A DNA stretch of 64,000 nucleotides from Niastella sp. OAS944 (GTDB lineage Bacteria > Bacteroidota > Bacteroidia > Chitinophagales > Chitinophagaceae), in assembly GCA_024809215.1 (NCBI GenBank), contig JANUBW010000001.1, positions 1,364,001-1,428,000 of the forward strand, written 5' to 3'. Shown in pieces: positions 44,819 through 52,770 of the stretch (its first letter is position 1; each line of letters opens with the position of its first letter). The position numbers and the translations under genes were made by a program. The notes beneath the pieces were generated by a model. That model had not been told where the DNA came from. It saw only the letters and a list, made by a program, of their open reading frames with translations, and made no database searches.

Positions 44819-46187
44819 TTATCAATTGTAACAACTTATGATCCTGTATAGATAACAGTTGTCCATCTTCATTCATAATGTTTTGTCTTAACAACCATTG
44901 CTCAAACTCGGGCGCAGGTTTTAAACCTAATACCTTTCGCACATATAAAGCATCGTGAAATGAAGTGCTTTGATAATTCAACATAATATCATCGGCGCCG
45001 GGAATGCCCATGATATAATTACAACCAGCCACGCCTAACAACGTAAGCAGGTTATCCATATCATCCTGATCGGCCTCGGCATGGTTGGTATAACAAACAT
45101 CTACTCCCATTGGCAACCCCAGCAGCTTGCCACAAAAATGATCTTCAAGGGCCGCCCTTATGATCTGTTTACCATCGAACAAATACTCCGGACCAATAAA
45201 CCCTACTACCGTATTTACCAGTAGGGGTGAAAATTTTCTGGCCACCGCATATGCCCTGGCTTCGCAGGTTTGCTGATCAACGCCTTCATGCGCATTGGCC
45301 GATAAAGAGCTCCCCTGCCCCGTTTCAAAATACATAACATTATTACCCAATGTACCGCGTTGTAACGACAAGGCCGCCTCATACGCTTCCTGTAGCAATG
45401 CCAGGTCAATACCAAAACTTTTGTTGGTCTTTTCGGTACCGCCTATAGATTGAAACACCAGATCGAGCGGGGCCTTCTGCTGTACAAGTTGTAAAGAAGT
45501 GGTTACATGGCATAATACACAACTTTGTGTTGGTATTTCAAACCGCTGAATAATTGCATCGAGCATTTGCAACAGCGTTTGCACATGGGCGGGCGAATCG
45601 GTAGCCGGGTTAATACCAATAACCGCATCGCCACTGCCATATAGTAACCCATCTACAATACTGGCTGCAATTCCTTTAGGATCGTCTGTAGGGTGATTGG
45701 GTTGCAAACGGACCGATAACCGGCCCTTTAGCCCAAGCGTATTTCGAAACTTTGTTATCACTTCACATTTTCGGGCAACACTTATCAGGTCCTGGTTGCG
45801 CATAAGTTTTGAAACAGCAGCCACCATTTCGGGTGTTAAGCCCGGCGCCAGTTGTTGTAACGTAATTCCATCGGCGTTATCACTTAATAACCAATCGCGA
45901 AACTGACCGGTTGTAAAATGCGCTATTGGCGTAAAAGCCGCTGTATTATGTGAATCGATAATAAGGCGGGTAACTTCATCCTGCTCATATGGGACCACTG
46001 CTTCCTGTAGAAAGTTCTTTAATGGAACATCGGCCAGTGCCAGTTGAGCAGCCACCCGTTCTTTGTAATCCATCGCCGCTACACCGGCCAACGCATCACC
46101 CGAACGAAAAGGACTTGCCTTCGCCAGCAAGGTGGTTAATGTATTGAAGTGATAAGTATGATTTTGTATGGTATAACGATATGACAC
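44811..46187 (-). CDS. eutB: Ethanolamine ammonia-lyase large subunit
   Basis: 458 aa, normal length. GTG start: the stop TAG of the permease gene shares one base with it (TAGTG), so translation is coupled. TIM-barrel catalytic subunit: SVRLQPNHPTDDP near 158-171, GDAVIGINPATDSP, YFETGQGSSLSANAHEGVDQQT near 290-311 and MGVDVCYTNHAEADQDD near 358-374. It depends on adenosylcobalamin; no cobalamin riboswitch is seen upstream of the operon. Confidence 0.94.
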   Translation of the reverse strand: MSYRYTIQNHTYHFNTLTTLLAKASPFRSGDALAGVAAMDYKERVAAQLALADVPLKNFLQEAVVPYEQDEVTRLIIDSHNTAAFTPIAHFTTGQFRDWLLSDNADGITLQQLAPGLTPEMVAAVSKLMRNQDLISVARKCEVITKFRNTLGLKGRLSVRLQPNHPTDDPKGIAASIVDGLLYGSGDAVIGINPATDSPAHVQTLLQMLDAIIQRFEIPTQSCVLCHVTTSLQLVQQKAPLDLVFQSIGGTEKTNKSFGIDLALLQEAYEAALSLQRGTLGNNVMYFETGQGSSLSANAHEGVDQQTCEARAYAVARKFSPLLVNTVVGFIGPEYLFDGKQIIRAALEDHFCGKLLGLPMGVDVCYTNHAEADQDDMDNLLTLLGVAGCNYIMGIPGADDIMLNYQSTSFHDALYVRKVLGLKPAPEFEQWLLRQNIMNEDGQLLSIQDHKLLQLINE

Positions 46188-47476
46188 TAAGAACTTTTTT
46201 TAAAAAGCATAAAAAGAATAATGATCAACGCCAACACACCAAAGAACCACCAGCTCATAACGGGATTATAGTAAACAATTGCTACCAAACAAACCATGCC
46301 CAGCACCAATGCAATTAAAGGAAACCAGGGATACAAAGGTACTTTGAATGGCCGTTCCATAGCCGGTTGTTTACGGCGCAATACCAGCAAACTGATCATA
46401 CTGATTATATACATTACAACAGCGCCCAGTGCACTCAAAGTAATAACCTCTCCCGTATCGGCAAGACATAACGCAATAATACCAACAACGCCACCCGTTA
46501 TCATGGCTATATGCGGTGTGCGAAACCGGGTATGTACACGAGCCAGCACCTGGGGCAAATAACCACTGCGGGCCATAGCATATATCTGCCTGGAGTAACT
46601 GATAATAACACCATGAAACGAAGCCACTAAACCAAACAACCCAATGCCGGCAAATACTTTTGTCCAGCTGTTTTGCTTGCCCAGCACAATACTTATAGCC
46701 TCAGGCAAAGGATAATCAATACGTGAAAGATTATGCCAGTTGGTAACGCCACCGGTAAAGAACATAACACCCAGCGCTAACAAAGTAAGTGTTATAATAC
46801 TGGAGATATACCCTTTGGGAATGGTACGCTGCGGGTCTTTCACTTCTTCTGCCACCATGGCCACCCCTTCAATAGCCAGGTAAAACCAAATTGCAAAGGG
46901 TATCGCGGCAAATACACCGCCCCAGCCAAATGGCATAGCATCCTGCTTAATGTTATCCCATTTGAAGGCAGGTGCAACAATGCCCATGAACACTAACAAT
47001 TCTGCCACCGCCAACAGGGTAACTATCAACGAGAACATGGCCGACTCTTTAATACCCAATAAATTTATTATCGTAAACACTACGTAACAACTGATGGCCA
47101 CCGGCAATACCGGTAATGCCGGATGCAAAAAATGCACGTAACTGCCCAACGCAAAAGCAACTGCCGGCGGCGCCAGTAAAAATTCAACCAGGGTGGCATA
47201 ACCTGCTATTACCCCACCCAGGGGGCCTAATGCTTTGTATGCATAGGTAAATGGGCCACCAGCCTGTGGTATGGCCGCCGTTAATTCGGTAAAGCTGAAA
47301 ATGAATGTAATGTAGAAGATGGTAACCAGTATAGTGGCTATTAAAAAACCGCCTGTACCGGCTACATCCCAGCCCAGGTTCCAGCCAAAATATTCGCCTG
47401 AAATAACCAAACCTACCGCCAGCGCCCATAGGTGCACGGGTTTCAATACTTTTTTTAATGAAGGGTTGCTATGCAT
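46187..47476 (-). CDS. Amino-acid/ethanolamine permease (APC family)
   Basis: 429 aa with about 12 membrane segments. APC-superfamily signature at the start (LWALAVGLVISGEYFGWNLGW) and PFTYAYKALGP in helix 3; IPFAIWFYLAIEGVAMVAEEVKDPQRTIPKGY is the characteristic helix 6 and loop. It is the first gene of a three-gene operon with eutB and eutC, so ethanolamine import (Eat-type) is the natural reading, though sequence alone cannot prove substrate. Inner membrane. Confidence 0.87.
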   Translation of the reverse strand: MHSNPSLKKVLKPVHLWALAVGLVISGEYFGWNLGWDVAGTGGFLIATILVTIFYITFIFSFTELTAAIPQAGGPFTYAYKALGPLGGVIAGYATLVEFLLAPPAVAFALGSYVHFLHPALPVLPVAISCYVVFTIINLLGIKESAMFSLIVTLLAVAELLVFMGIVAPAFKWDNIKQDAMPFGWGGVFAAIPFAIWFYLAIEGVAMVAEEVKDPQRTIPKGYISSIITLTLLALGVMFFTGGVTNWHNLSRIDYPLPEAISIVLGKQNSWTKVFAGIGLFGLVASFHGVIISYSRQIYAMARSGYLPQVLARVHTRFRTPHIAMITGGVVGIIALCLADTGEVITLSALGAVVMYIISMISLLVLRRKQPAMERPFKVPLYPWFPLIALVLGMVCLVAIVYYNPVMSWWFFGVLALIIILFMLFKKSS

Positions 47477-47707
47477 GCAATTAGTTTTTAATAAAAGGCT
47501 GAAAGTGATATTTAGCTTCTGTAAAGCAACCGCGGGTCGTAAATGGCACTTAAGTTATTAAAAACTACTTAAAAAGCTGAAAAAGAATGGCAAAGAATTT
47601 AATAATCTTAGCATCTGCCAATAGATCTTAAATTTTAGATTTAGATTCGCTGCCGCTTTACATGGCATAGAGAGATTCCTTTTATTATTCTTCAAAACCC
47701 ATTATTT

Positions 47708-48379
47708 ATGCGACTGCTGTTGTACATTTCTTCCTTCATCGCTTTTACATTAGTAAGTTTTACCGGAATGCAACAAAAACAAAAGATCGTTTTCTTTGGC
47801 GATTCCATTACACAGGCTGGCGTACAGGCCAACGGTTACATAACAGTGCTGGGTAATCTTATAGCACAAAAAGGTTTAAAAGATCAATACGAACTGGTGG
47901 GCGCCGGCATAGGCGGTAATAAAGTGTATGATCTTTATTTAAGAATGGAAGATGATGTGCTGGCCAAAAACCCAACAACCGTTGTGATTTGGATTGGGGT
48001 AAATGATGTTTGGCATAAAAGGACCAGCGGCACCGGAACCGACGCTCCTAAGTTTGAACAATTCTATAATGCCATCATTAAAAAATTGCAGGCCCGCAAT
48101 ATTAAAGTGGTAATATGCACCCCTGCCGCTATTGGTGAAAAAACCGATTTCTCAAATGAACAGGATGGCGATCTGAACAAATACGCCGGCATGATTCGCA
48201 AAATAGCCGCCAACAATAACTGTACTTTGGTTGATTTGCGCAAGATCTTTTTGGACTACAACCTGGCCAACAATACAAAAAACGAAGACAAAGGAATACT
48301 CACCCGCGATGGCGTTCACCTGAACGACAAAGGCAATACGCTGGTAGCGGAAGAAATGATGAAGGTTCTTGTTAAATAA
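47708..48379 (+). CDS. Exported SGNH/GDSL hydrolase
   Basis: 223 aa with an N-terminal signal-like segment (MRLLLYISSFIAFTLVSFTG). SGNH blocks: catalytic Ser in FFGDSITQAG, Gly in GAGIGGNK, Asn in IGVNDVW, and Asp/His in TRDGVHLND. It deacylates or hydrolyses esters on a small ligand or glycan. It diverges from the ethanolamine operon and ends in a strong terminator. Periplasmic or lipid-associated. Confidence 0.87.
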   Translation: MRLLLYISSFIAFTLVSFTGMQQKQKIVFFGDSITQAGVQANGYITVLGNLIAQKGLKDQYELVGAGIGGNKVYDLYLRMEDDVLAKNPTTVVIWIGVNDVWHKRTSGTGTDAPKFEQFYNAIIKKLQARNIKVVICTPAAIGEKTDFSNEQDGDLNKYAGMIRKIAANNNCTLVDLRKIFLDYNLANNTKNEDKGILTRDGVHLNDKGNTLVAEEMMKVLVK

Positions 48380-48394
48380 TTAACGCTATCTAAG

Positions 48395-48425
48395 GGCGTC
48401 CCGATAAAATCGGGACGCCTTTTGT
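48395..48425 (+). terminator. Terminator of the SGNH hydrolase gene
   Basis: A perfect 11-bp stem (ggcgtcccgat), 3-nt loop, then TTTTGTT. The promoter box of the next gene begins right after it. Confidence 0.9.
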
Positions 48426-48433
48426 TATTTTTG
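48426..48433 (+). promoter_or_regulatory. -7 box of the glutamine amidotransferase gene
   Basis: TATTTTTG, an exact TAnnTTTG match, only 9 nt before the ATG at 48443. This predicts a very short or absent 5' leader. The expected -33 would fall inside the terminator hairpin. Confidence 0.5.
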
Positions 48434-48442
48434 CACTATACT

Positions 48443-49288
48443 ATGAATAAACCAACAACCATAAGAGTGGCGTTGCTGGACCTGTACGAGGGGCAGGTAA
48501 ATGAGGGCATGCGATGCATCCGCGATATTTTGAGCCAGTATAGTAAAGCAAACAATATCAACCTGGTATGTACAGAATTTGACGTTCGGCTAAAATGCCA
48601 GTTTCCCAATCTGGATTTCGATATATACATTTCATCAGGTGGTCCCGGTTCACCCCTTGTGAACGGGCTTGAATGGGAACGGCTGTATTTTGAATGGGTA
48701 TCTATGCTCGAGCAATATAATCGCAGCGAACAGGGCCCTAAAAAACATGTTTATTTTATTTGTCACTCCTTTCAACTGGCGGTTCAGTATTTCGATGTGG
48801 CTAAAGTAACCAAACGTAAATCCACCGCTTTTGGCGTTTTCCCGGTACATGTGTTACCAGGCGGTGAAGGCGAGCCCATCTTCAACGGACTGCAAGACCC
48901 ATTTTATGCAGTTGACAGTCGCAACTATCAGGTGGTGGAACCCGATCATGAGCGTATTGAGAAAAAAGGCGCCGCCATTTTGGCTATAGAAAAAGAACGC
49001 CCGCATGTACCGCTTGAAAGAGCCATTATGGGTTTGAGGTTTAACGATTATATGGTAGGCACACAGTTCCATCCCGAAGCGGATGCACCTGGCATGAGCC
49101 GCTATCTGCAACGACCCGATAAAAAACAAATGGTGATCAACAACCATGGGTTAGAGAAATGGAAATCCATGATTGAACAGCTCAATGACCCCGATAAGAT
49201 ACTGTTCACCTATTCGCATATTCTTCCTAACTTTCTTGATATGGCGTTAGGCGTAAAACAGAATACAGCTGCAAGCTTCAAGCTATAA
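48443..49288 (+). CDS. Class-I glutamine amidotransferase-like protein (amidoligase cluster, half 2)
   Basis: 281 aa from the ATG at 48443. GATase1 core: oxyanion ISSGGPGSP near 63-71, nucleophile C107 in FICHSFQLA (instead of the usual GxCxGxQ), and H210/E212 in GTQFHPEAD. The intact triad suggests a real amide hydrolase or transferase. A C-terminal extension (about 225-281) carries LFTYSHILPNFLDMAL. It precedes an ATP-grasp-like gene by 138 bp. Together with the ATP-grasp/YbdK pair at 41.1-43.3 kb it fits the amidoligase clusters I know of from comparative work in Bacteroidota. Confidence 0.82.
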   Translation: MNKPTTIRVALLDLYEGQVNEGMRCIRDILSQYSKANNINLVCTEFDVRLKCQFPNLDFDIYISSGGPGSPLVNGLEWERLYFEWVSMLEQYNRSEQGPKKHVYFICHSFQLAVQYFDVAKVTKRKSTAFGVFPVHVLPGGEGEPIFNGLQDPFYAVDSRNYQVVEPDHERIEKKGAAILAIEKERPHVPLERAIMGLRFNDYMVGTQFHPEADAPGMSRYLQRPDKKQMVINNHGLEKWKSMIEQLNDPDKILFTYSHILPNFLDMALGVKQNTAASFKL

Positions 49289-49388
49289 GCCGTAAGCAAA
49301 TACAGCTTCGCATTGTAGCAAGGTAACCTTTCATTGCGAGCCCGGCAATAAAAGAACTAAGAACTAAAAACTCAGAACTAAGAACTGC
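49284..49388. repeat. Echo repeat block
   Basis: Begins at the stop of the amidotransferase gene: gcaagcttcaagctataagccgtaagc, then agaactaagaactaaaaactcagaactaagaactg. The last part shares words with 42183-42206 and 57311-57344. Confidence 0.65.
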
Positions 49389-49426
49389 CTTTTCCTCCGT
49401 ACCTTCAAACATAAAACAGTCACAGC

Positions 49427-50620
49427 ATGGTACCCGGTTTGCGAAAAGCGTTCAACGATTCCTTTACCGATCAGCAATACGAAGCATTTTTAAAAGACCT
49501 GAACAGTAAGTACCCCGGCGCCATTGAATTCAGGCTATGCGAAACACCCATTTTTGTAGATAAAGCATTTGCCGATAAAACCATCGAAGCCTGCGAGCAT
49601 ATTATTGATGTAATAACCGATCCGGCATTTAAAGAAATTACCGAGTCATCTATTCCCGCAAGCGAACGCGTTCCAAACGAAAGCGATCATTGCGAATTGT
49701 TCTGTTTTGATTTTGGCGTATGCCTCAATGAAGAACAGGAACCCGAACCACGACTTATAGAAATGCAGGGCTTCCCTACCCTGTTTGGCTTTCAGGTTTT
49801 TTATCCCGATCTGTTCAGAGAATATTTTCCTGTTCCTGAGAACTATAGCCAATACCTGAACGGGCTTACCCGCGAAAGTTATTTGAAGCTGTTGAAAGAA
49901 GTGATCATTGACGATGTGCCTGTAGAGAATACTATTCTGCTTGAAATAAAACCACACGAACAAAAAACCCGCATCGATTTCTATAATACACGCGATTACC
50001 TGGGCATACAACCGGTTTGTATCACTGAATTGATACAGGAAGGAAAAGACCTGTATTATATGCGCAACGGTAATAAAACAGCCGTAAAACGTATTTACAA
50101 CCGCGTTATATTCGATGAATTACTGGCAAAGAAAGATTCGTTGGGCAGGTTTACCGATATTACCCAGCAACTGAATGTGCAATGGGTGCCGCACCCTAAC
50201 TGGTTTTACCGTATCAGTAAATATACTTTACCCTTCCTTCATCATACATACGTGCCTGCCACTTATTTCCTGAATGAAATAAAACAACTTCCGGCCGACC
50301 TGGAGAATTATGTACTGAAACCGCTGTTCTCATTTAGCGGCAAAGGCGTGGTGATAGATATAACGCATGCTGATATCGAAAACATAACCGACCCGCAAAA
50401 CTGGATCTTACAAAGAAAAGTACAATACGCCGATATTATTGAAACACCCGACGGGCCGGCCAAAGCAGAGCTCAGGATCATGTATGCCTGGAAAAAAGGC
50501 TGGCACCGTCCGCAACCCATCATAAACCTGGCCCGTTTAAGTAAAGGAAAAATGATAGGCGTAGCTTACAATAAAGACAAAAAATGGGTAGGCGGCAGCG
50601 TTGCTTTTATTGAACGATAA
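49427..50620 (+). CDS. ATP-grasp-like ligase (amidoligase cluster, half 2)
   Basis: 397 aa, soluble. An N-terminal module (about 1-150) holds CELFCFDFGVCLNEEQEPEPRLIEMQGFPTLFGFQ. The C-terminal part has YVLKPLFSFSGKGVVIDI near 292-309 (Lys/Gly phosphate loop) and WILQRKVQYAD, then AELRIMYAW with the late NLARLSKGKMIGV. This order of parts suggests a permuted or divergent ATP-grasp fold. The reaction would be carboxylate-amine ligation. It is 15 bp from the cupin gene. Confidence 0.72.
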   Translation: MVPGLRKAFNDSFTDQQYEAFLKDLNSKYPGAIEFRLCETPIFVDKAFADKTIEACEHIIDVITDPAFKEITESSIPASERVPNESDHCELFCFDFGVCLNEEQEPEPRLIEMQGFPTLFGFQVFYPDLFREYFPVPENYSQYLNGLTRESYLKLLKEVIIDDVPVENTILLEIKPHEQKTRIDFYNTRDYLGIQPVCITELIQEGKDLYYMRNGNKTAVKRIYNRVIFDELLAKKDSLGRFTDITQQLNVQWVPHPNWFYRISKYTLPFLHHTYVPATYFLNEIKQLPADLENYVLKPLFSFSGKGVVIDITHADIENITDPQNWILQRKVQYADIIETPDGPAKAELRIMYAWKKGWHRPQPIINLARLSKGKMIGVAYNKDKKWVGGSVAFIER

Positions 50621-50635
50621 TTATAACATCTTTAT

Positions 50636-50953
50636 ATGCAACATCTCAACGACGTTAAAGGCAAAGAAATAGTACCAGGTTTGTACGGCCGTTTTGTTCA
50701 TGGCGATAAAATAACCCTGTCTTTTGTTGATATACAACAAGGCGCGGTATTGCCCGAGCACAGCCATCCGCATGAACAAATAACCTTTATTATGGAAGGG
50801 GAACTGGAAATGGTTATTGGTGGTGAAAAAATGTTGCTTACACCCGGCATGGTACATGTTATTCCCGGGAATGTGCCACACAGCGCTATTGCACGCACTG
50901 CTGTTAAAGTTTTAGATGCATTTTCACCGGTTCGCGAAGATTATAGAGTATAG
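50636..50953 (+). CDS. Cupin-domain protein
   Basis: 105 aa single cupin barrel. Metal-binding motif 1 is LPEHSHPHEQITFIMEGELE (two His and one Glu), motif 2 is PGMVHVIPGNVPHSA. The strong spacing (15 bp after the ATP-grasp gene, 4 bp before the LytTR gene) places it in one transcript, perhaps as an isomerase, a dioxygenase-like enzyme or a ligand sensor for the pathway. Confidence 0.85.
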   Translation: MQHLNDVKGKEIVPGLYGRFVHGDKITLSFVDIQQGAVLPEHSHPHEQITFIMEGELEMVIGGEKMLLTPGMVHVIPGNVPHSAIARTAVKVLDAFSPVREDYRV

Positions 50954-50957
50954 CATT

Positions 50958-51836
50958 ATGGTAATACACCGTCCTTTCCCTTTAGATACGCCTTCGGTTA
51001 AAAGTTTCCGGTATACCTTTTATGCCGCCCTGTGCGTATTTATGATCCTTGTATTGCTTCAACCCTTTGGCATTAACGAGGTTAAAAATACGTCGCTGGT
51101 GCTGAACGCCGCTTTATATGCCCTGGTAACTTTTATTACCACCTCAATAAACACTTTTTTACTTCCCTGGCTTCTCCCTACTGTTTACCGCGAGGAAAAA
51201 TGGACGGTAGGCAAAGAATTTCTGCATATGTGCTGGCACCTGGTGCCCATTTCCTTCGGCAACTGGCTGCTTACCCATTGGCTATATGGCGCGCCCCTAT
51301 CGTGGCACAACTTGTTCGGCTTTTTCTGGATCACTTTTGTAGTGGGTATTTTTCCCTTATGGCTGAACATATTATTAAAGCAACAACGCCTGTTAAGAAA
51401 ATACCAGGTTGGTGCCCACCGGCTCGATGAACAATTAAAACAGCCGGAACCGCAGCCCCAGCCAACCATTTTGCCGGCAGCCATTGTTTTTACCAGTGAT
51501 AATGGGAAAGAACAATTTTCTGTTAGTCCCAATAGCATCCGGTACATTACTTCGGCCGATAATTATGTTCGTATTTTTTATGTAAAAGAGCTGCAAACAA
51601 ACTCCCACCTTTTGCGCAACACCCTGCGAAAAGCTGAAGAGGTGCTGGCTCCCAATCCCCAGTTTTTCCGCTGCCACCGGGCCTATATTGTAAACCTGTT
51701 GGAGGTAGAACATGTAAGCGGCAATGCCCAGGGGTATAAACTTCATTTAAAGGATATGGAGGAGACGATACCGGTTTCGCGGAACCTAAACAACAAATTA
51801 ACCGAAGTATTAACGAAGGTACAGAACCATACCTAA
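50958..51836 (+). CDS. Membrane-bound LytTR transcription factor
   Basis: 292 aa from the ATG at 50958. The N-terminal half has about four membrane helices (about 18-150; FYAALCVFMILVLLQPFG, then NAALYALVTFITTSIN and FFWITFVVGIFPLWLN). The C-terminal LytTR DNA-binding domain (about 190-292) shows ITSADNYVRIFYV, LRKAEEVL, FFRCHRAYIVNL and HLKDMEETIPVSRN. The membrane part may sense a signal or hold the protein at the membrane. It lies 4 bp after the cupin gene and upstream of a membrane-protein gene whose leader carries direct repeats spaced as for LytTR sites. Confidence 0.88.
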   Translation: MVIHRPFPLDTPSVKSFRYTFYAALCVFMILVLLQPFGINEVKNTSLVLNAALYALVTFITTSINTFLLPWLLPTVYREEKWTVGKEFLHMCWHLVPISFGNWLLTHWLYGAPLSWHNLFGFFWITFVVGIFPLWLNILLKQQRLLRKYQVGAHRLDEQLKQPEPQPQPTILPAAIVFTSDNGKEQFSVSPNSIRYITSADNYVRIFYVKELQTNSHLLRNTLRKAEEVLAPNPQFFRCHRAYIVNLLEVEHVSGNAQGYKLHLKDMEETIPVSRNLNNKLTEVLTKVQNHT

Positions 51837-52086
51837 AACTGTTACAAGGTACAAGTTGCAGGGCTTTTTCTGCAGCACTCATTATTTTAAGACACCTTGA
51901 AACCTGCCACTTGCAACCGCCCCTTAAGCGCGCTATTCATCCCTGGTAACAGGAAACAGGCAACAGTACCTTCTATTCACCCCAAACTCATGCATTTCGT
52001 CCCTTCCGTTTGGAAAACGCACTGATATACAGGCATTTTTGCAGTAGGCAATAACGCTTTGCCGGTAACTCAAAAACGCAAAAAGT
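51837..52086. other. Intergenic region with LytTR-like repeats
   Basis: 250 bp. Contains caaggtacaagttgcagg and ccttgaaacctgccacttgc (an inverted echo-type repeat) at 51847-51917, ggtaacaggaaacaggcaacag at 51945-51966, and three copies of the TATTCAtCCC-type motif described separately. Confidence 0.6.
51934..52003. promoter_or_regulatory. Putative LytTR-type direct-repeat binding sites
   Basis: TATTCATCCC at 51934, TATTCACCCC at 51974 and ATTTCGTCCC at 51994. The last two are 20 bp apart start to start (10-bp gap), matching the two-turn spacing of LytTR sites; the first is a further 40 bp upstream (also a whole number of turns). They precede the gene at 52087 by about 85 bp. Confidence 0.4.
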
Positions 52087-52770
52087 ATGACCAGCCTGTT
52101 AAAAATTATGCTCGTTCTGCACATCATCAGTGGTTTTCTTTCCCTGGCCTGCGGCCTTTTCTCCATGCTCAATAAAAAGGGAGCCCGCAATCACCGGCTT
52201 ACCGGTAAGCTTTTCTTTTATGGCATGACCGGCGTATTTATTACCGCCACTTTTATCGCCATTGCCAGGAATATTCCCTTTTTGTTAATGGTAGGCTTTT
52301 TCAGTTATTACCTCGCCTGCTCAGGCTACCGGGTTTTATATTTAAAAAAATTACATCTGCAGCAACAACCTGCCCCACTCGATTGGGTGATCAATATTAC
52401 CGGAATTGCAGCCGGCATTGCCTTAATAGTGTTCAGCTATACCTGGTTTACCCAACGGGGCGCCTGGGGAGCGGTGCCGCTTACATTTGGTATTTTTTGC
52501 CTTATCAATGGTTATAAAGATACCCGCCGCTTTTACCACCGGCCAACTGATAAACAACATTGGTTCTTTACGCATGGCGGCCGTATGGGCGGTGCATTTG
52601 CAGCAACCGTTACCGCATTCATTGTGGTGAATTTGCAAATAGGCTCACTTACCTGGCTGTTGTGGATCTTGCCAGGTGTTTTAATTGGAACATGGATAGG
52701 CGCTATACTGCGGCGCTATCGTAAACTTTTTCAGGGAAAGAAAGCGGCCGTTAGTACAGCCAGCCTTTAA
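52087..52770 (+). CDS. Multispanning membrane protein (DUF2306-like)
   Basis: 227 aa with about seven membrane segments. The pattern, early MLVLHIISGFLSLACGLFSM, then NHRLTGKLFFYGM and a later HWFFTHGGRMGGAF, is what I recall for DUF2306-type proteins of unknown function (His residues in the helices may bind metal or heme). It lies downstream of a LytTR gene and of LytTR-like repeats, so it may be that regulator's target. It overlaps the stop of the convergent porin gene by 4 bp. Confidence 0.65.
   Translation: MTSLLKIMLVLHIISGFLSLACGLFSMLNKKGARNHRLTGKLFFYGMTGVFITATFIAIARNIPFLLMVGFFSYYLACSGYRVLYLKKLHLQQQPAPLDWVINITGIAAGIALIVFSYTWFTQRGAWGAVPLTFGIFCLINGYKDTRRFYHRPTDKQHWFFTHGGRMGGAFAATVTAFIVVNLQIGSLTWLLWILPGVLIGTWIGAILRRYRKLFQGKKAAVSTASL

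Noticed and set aside
47477-47707. Cobalamin riboswitch before the ethanolamine operon
   Set aside because: No B12-box-like sequence or pairing pattern was seen in the 230-bp leader.
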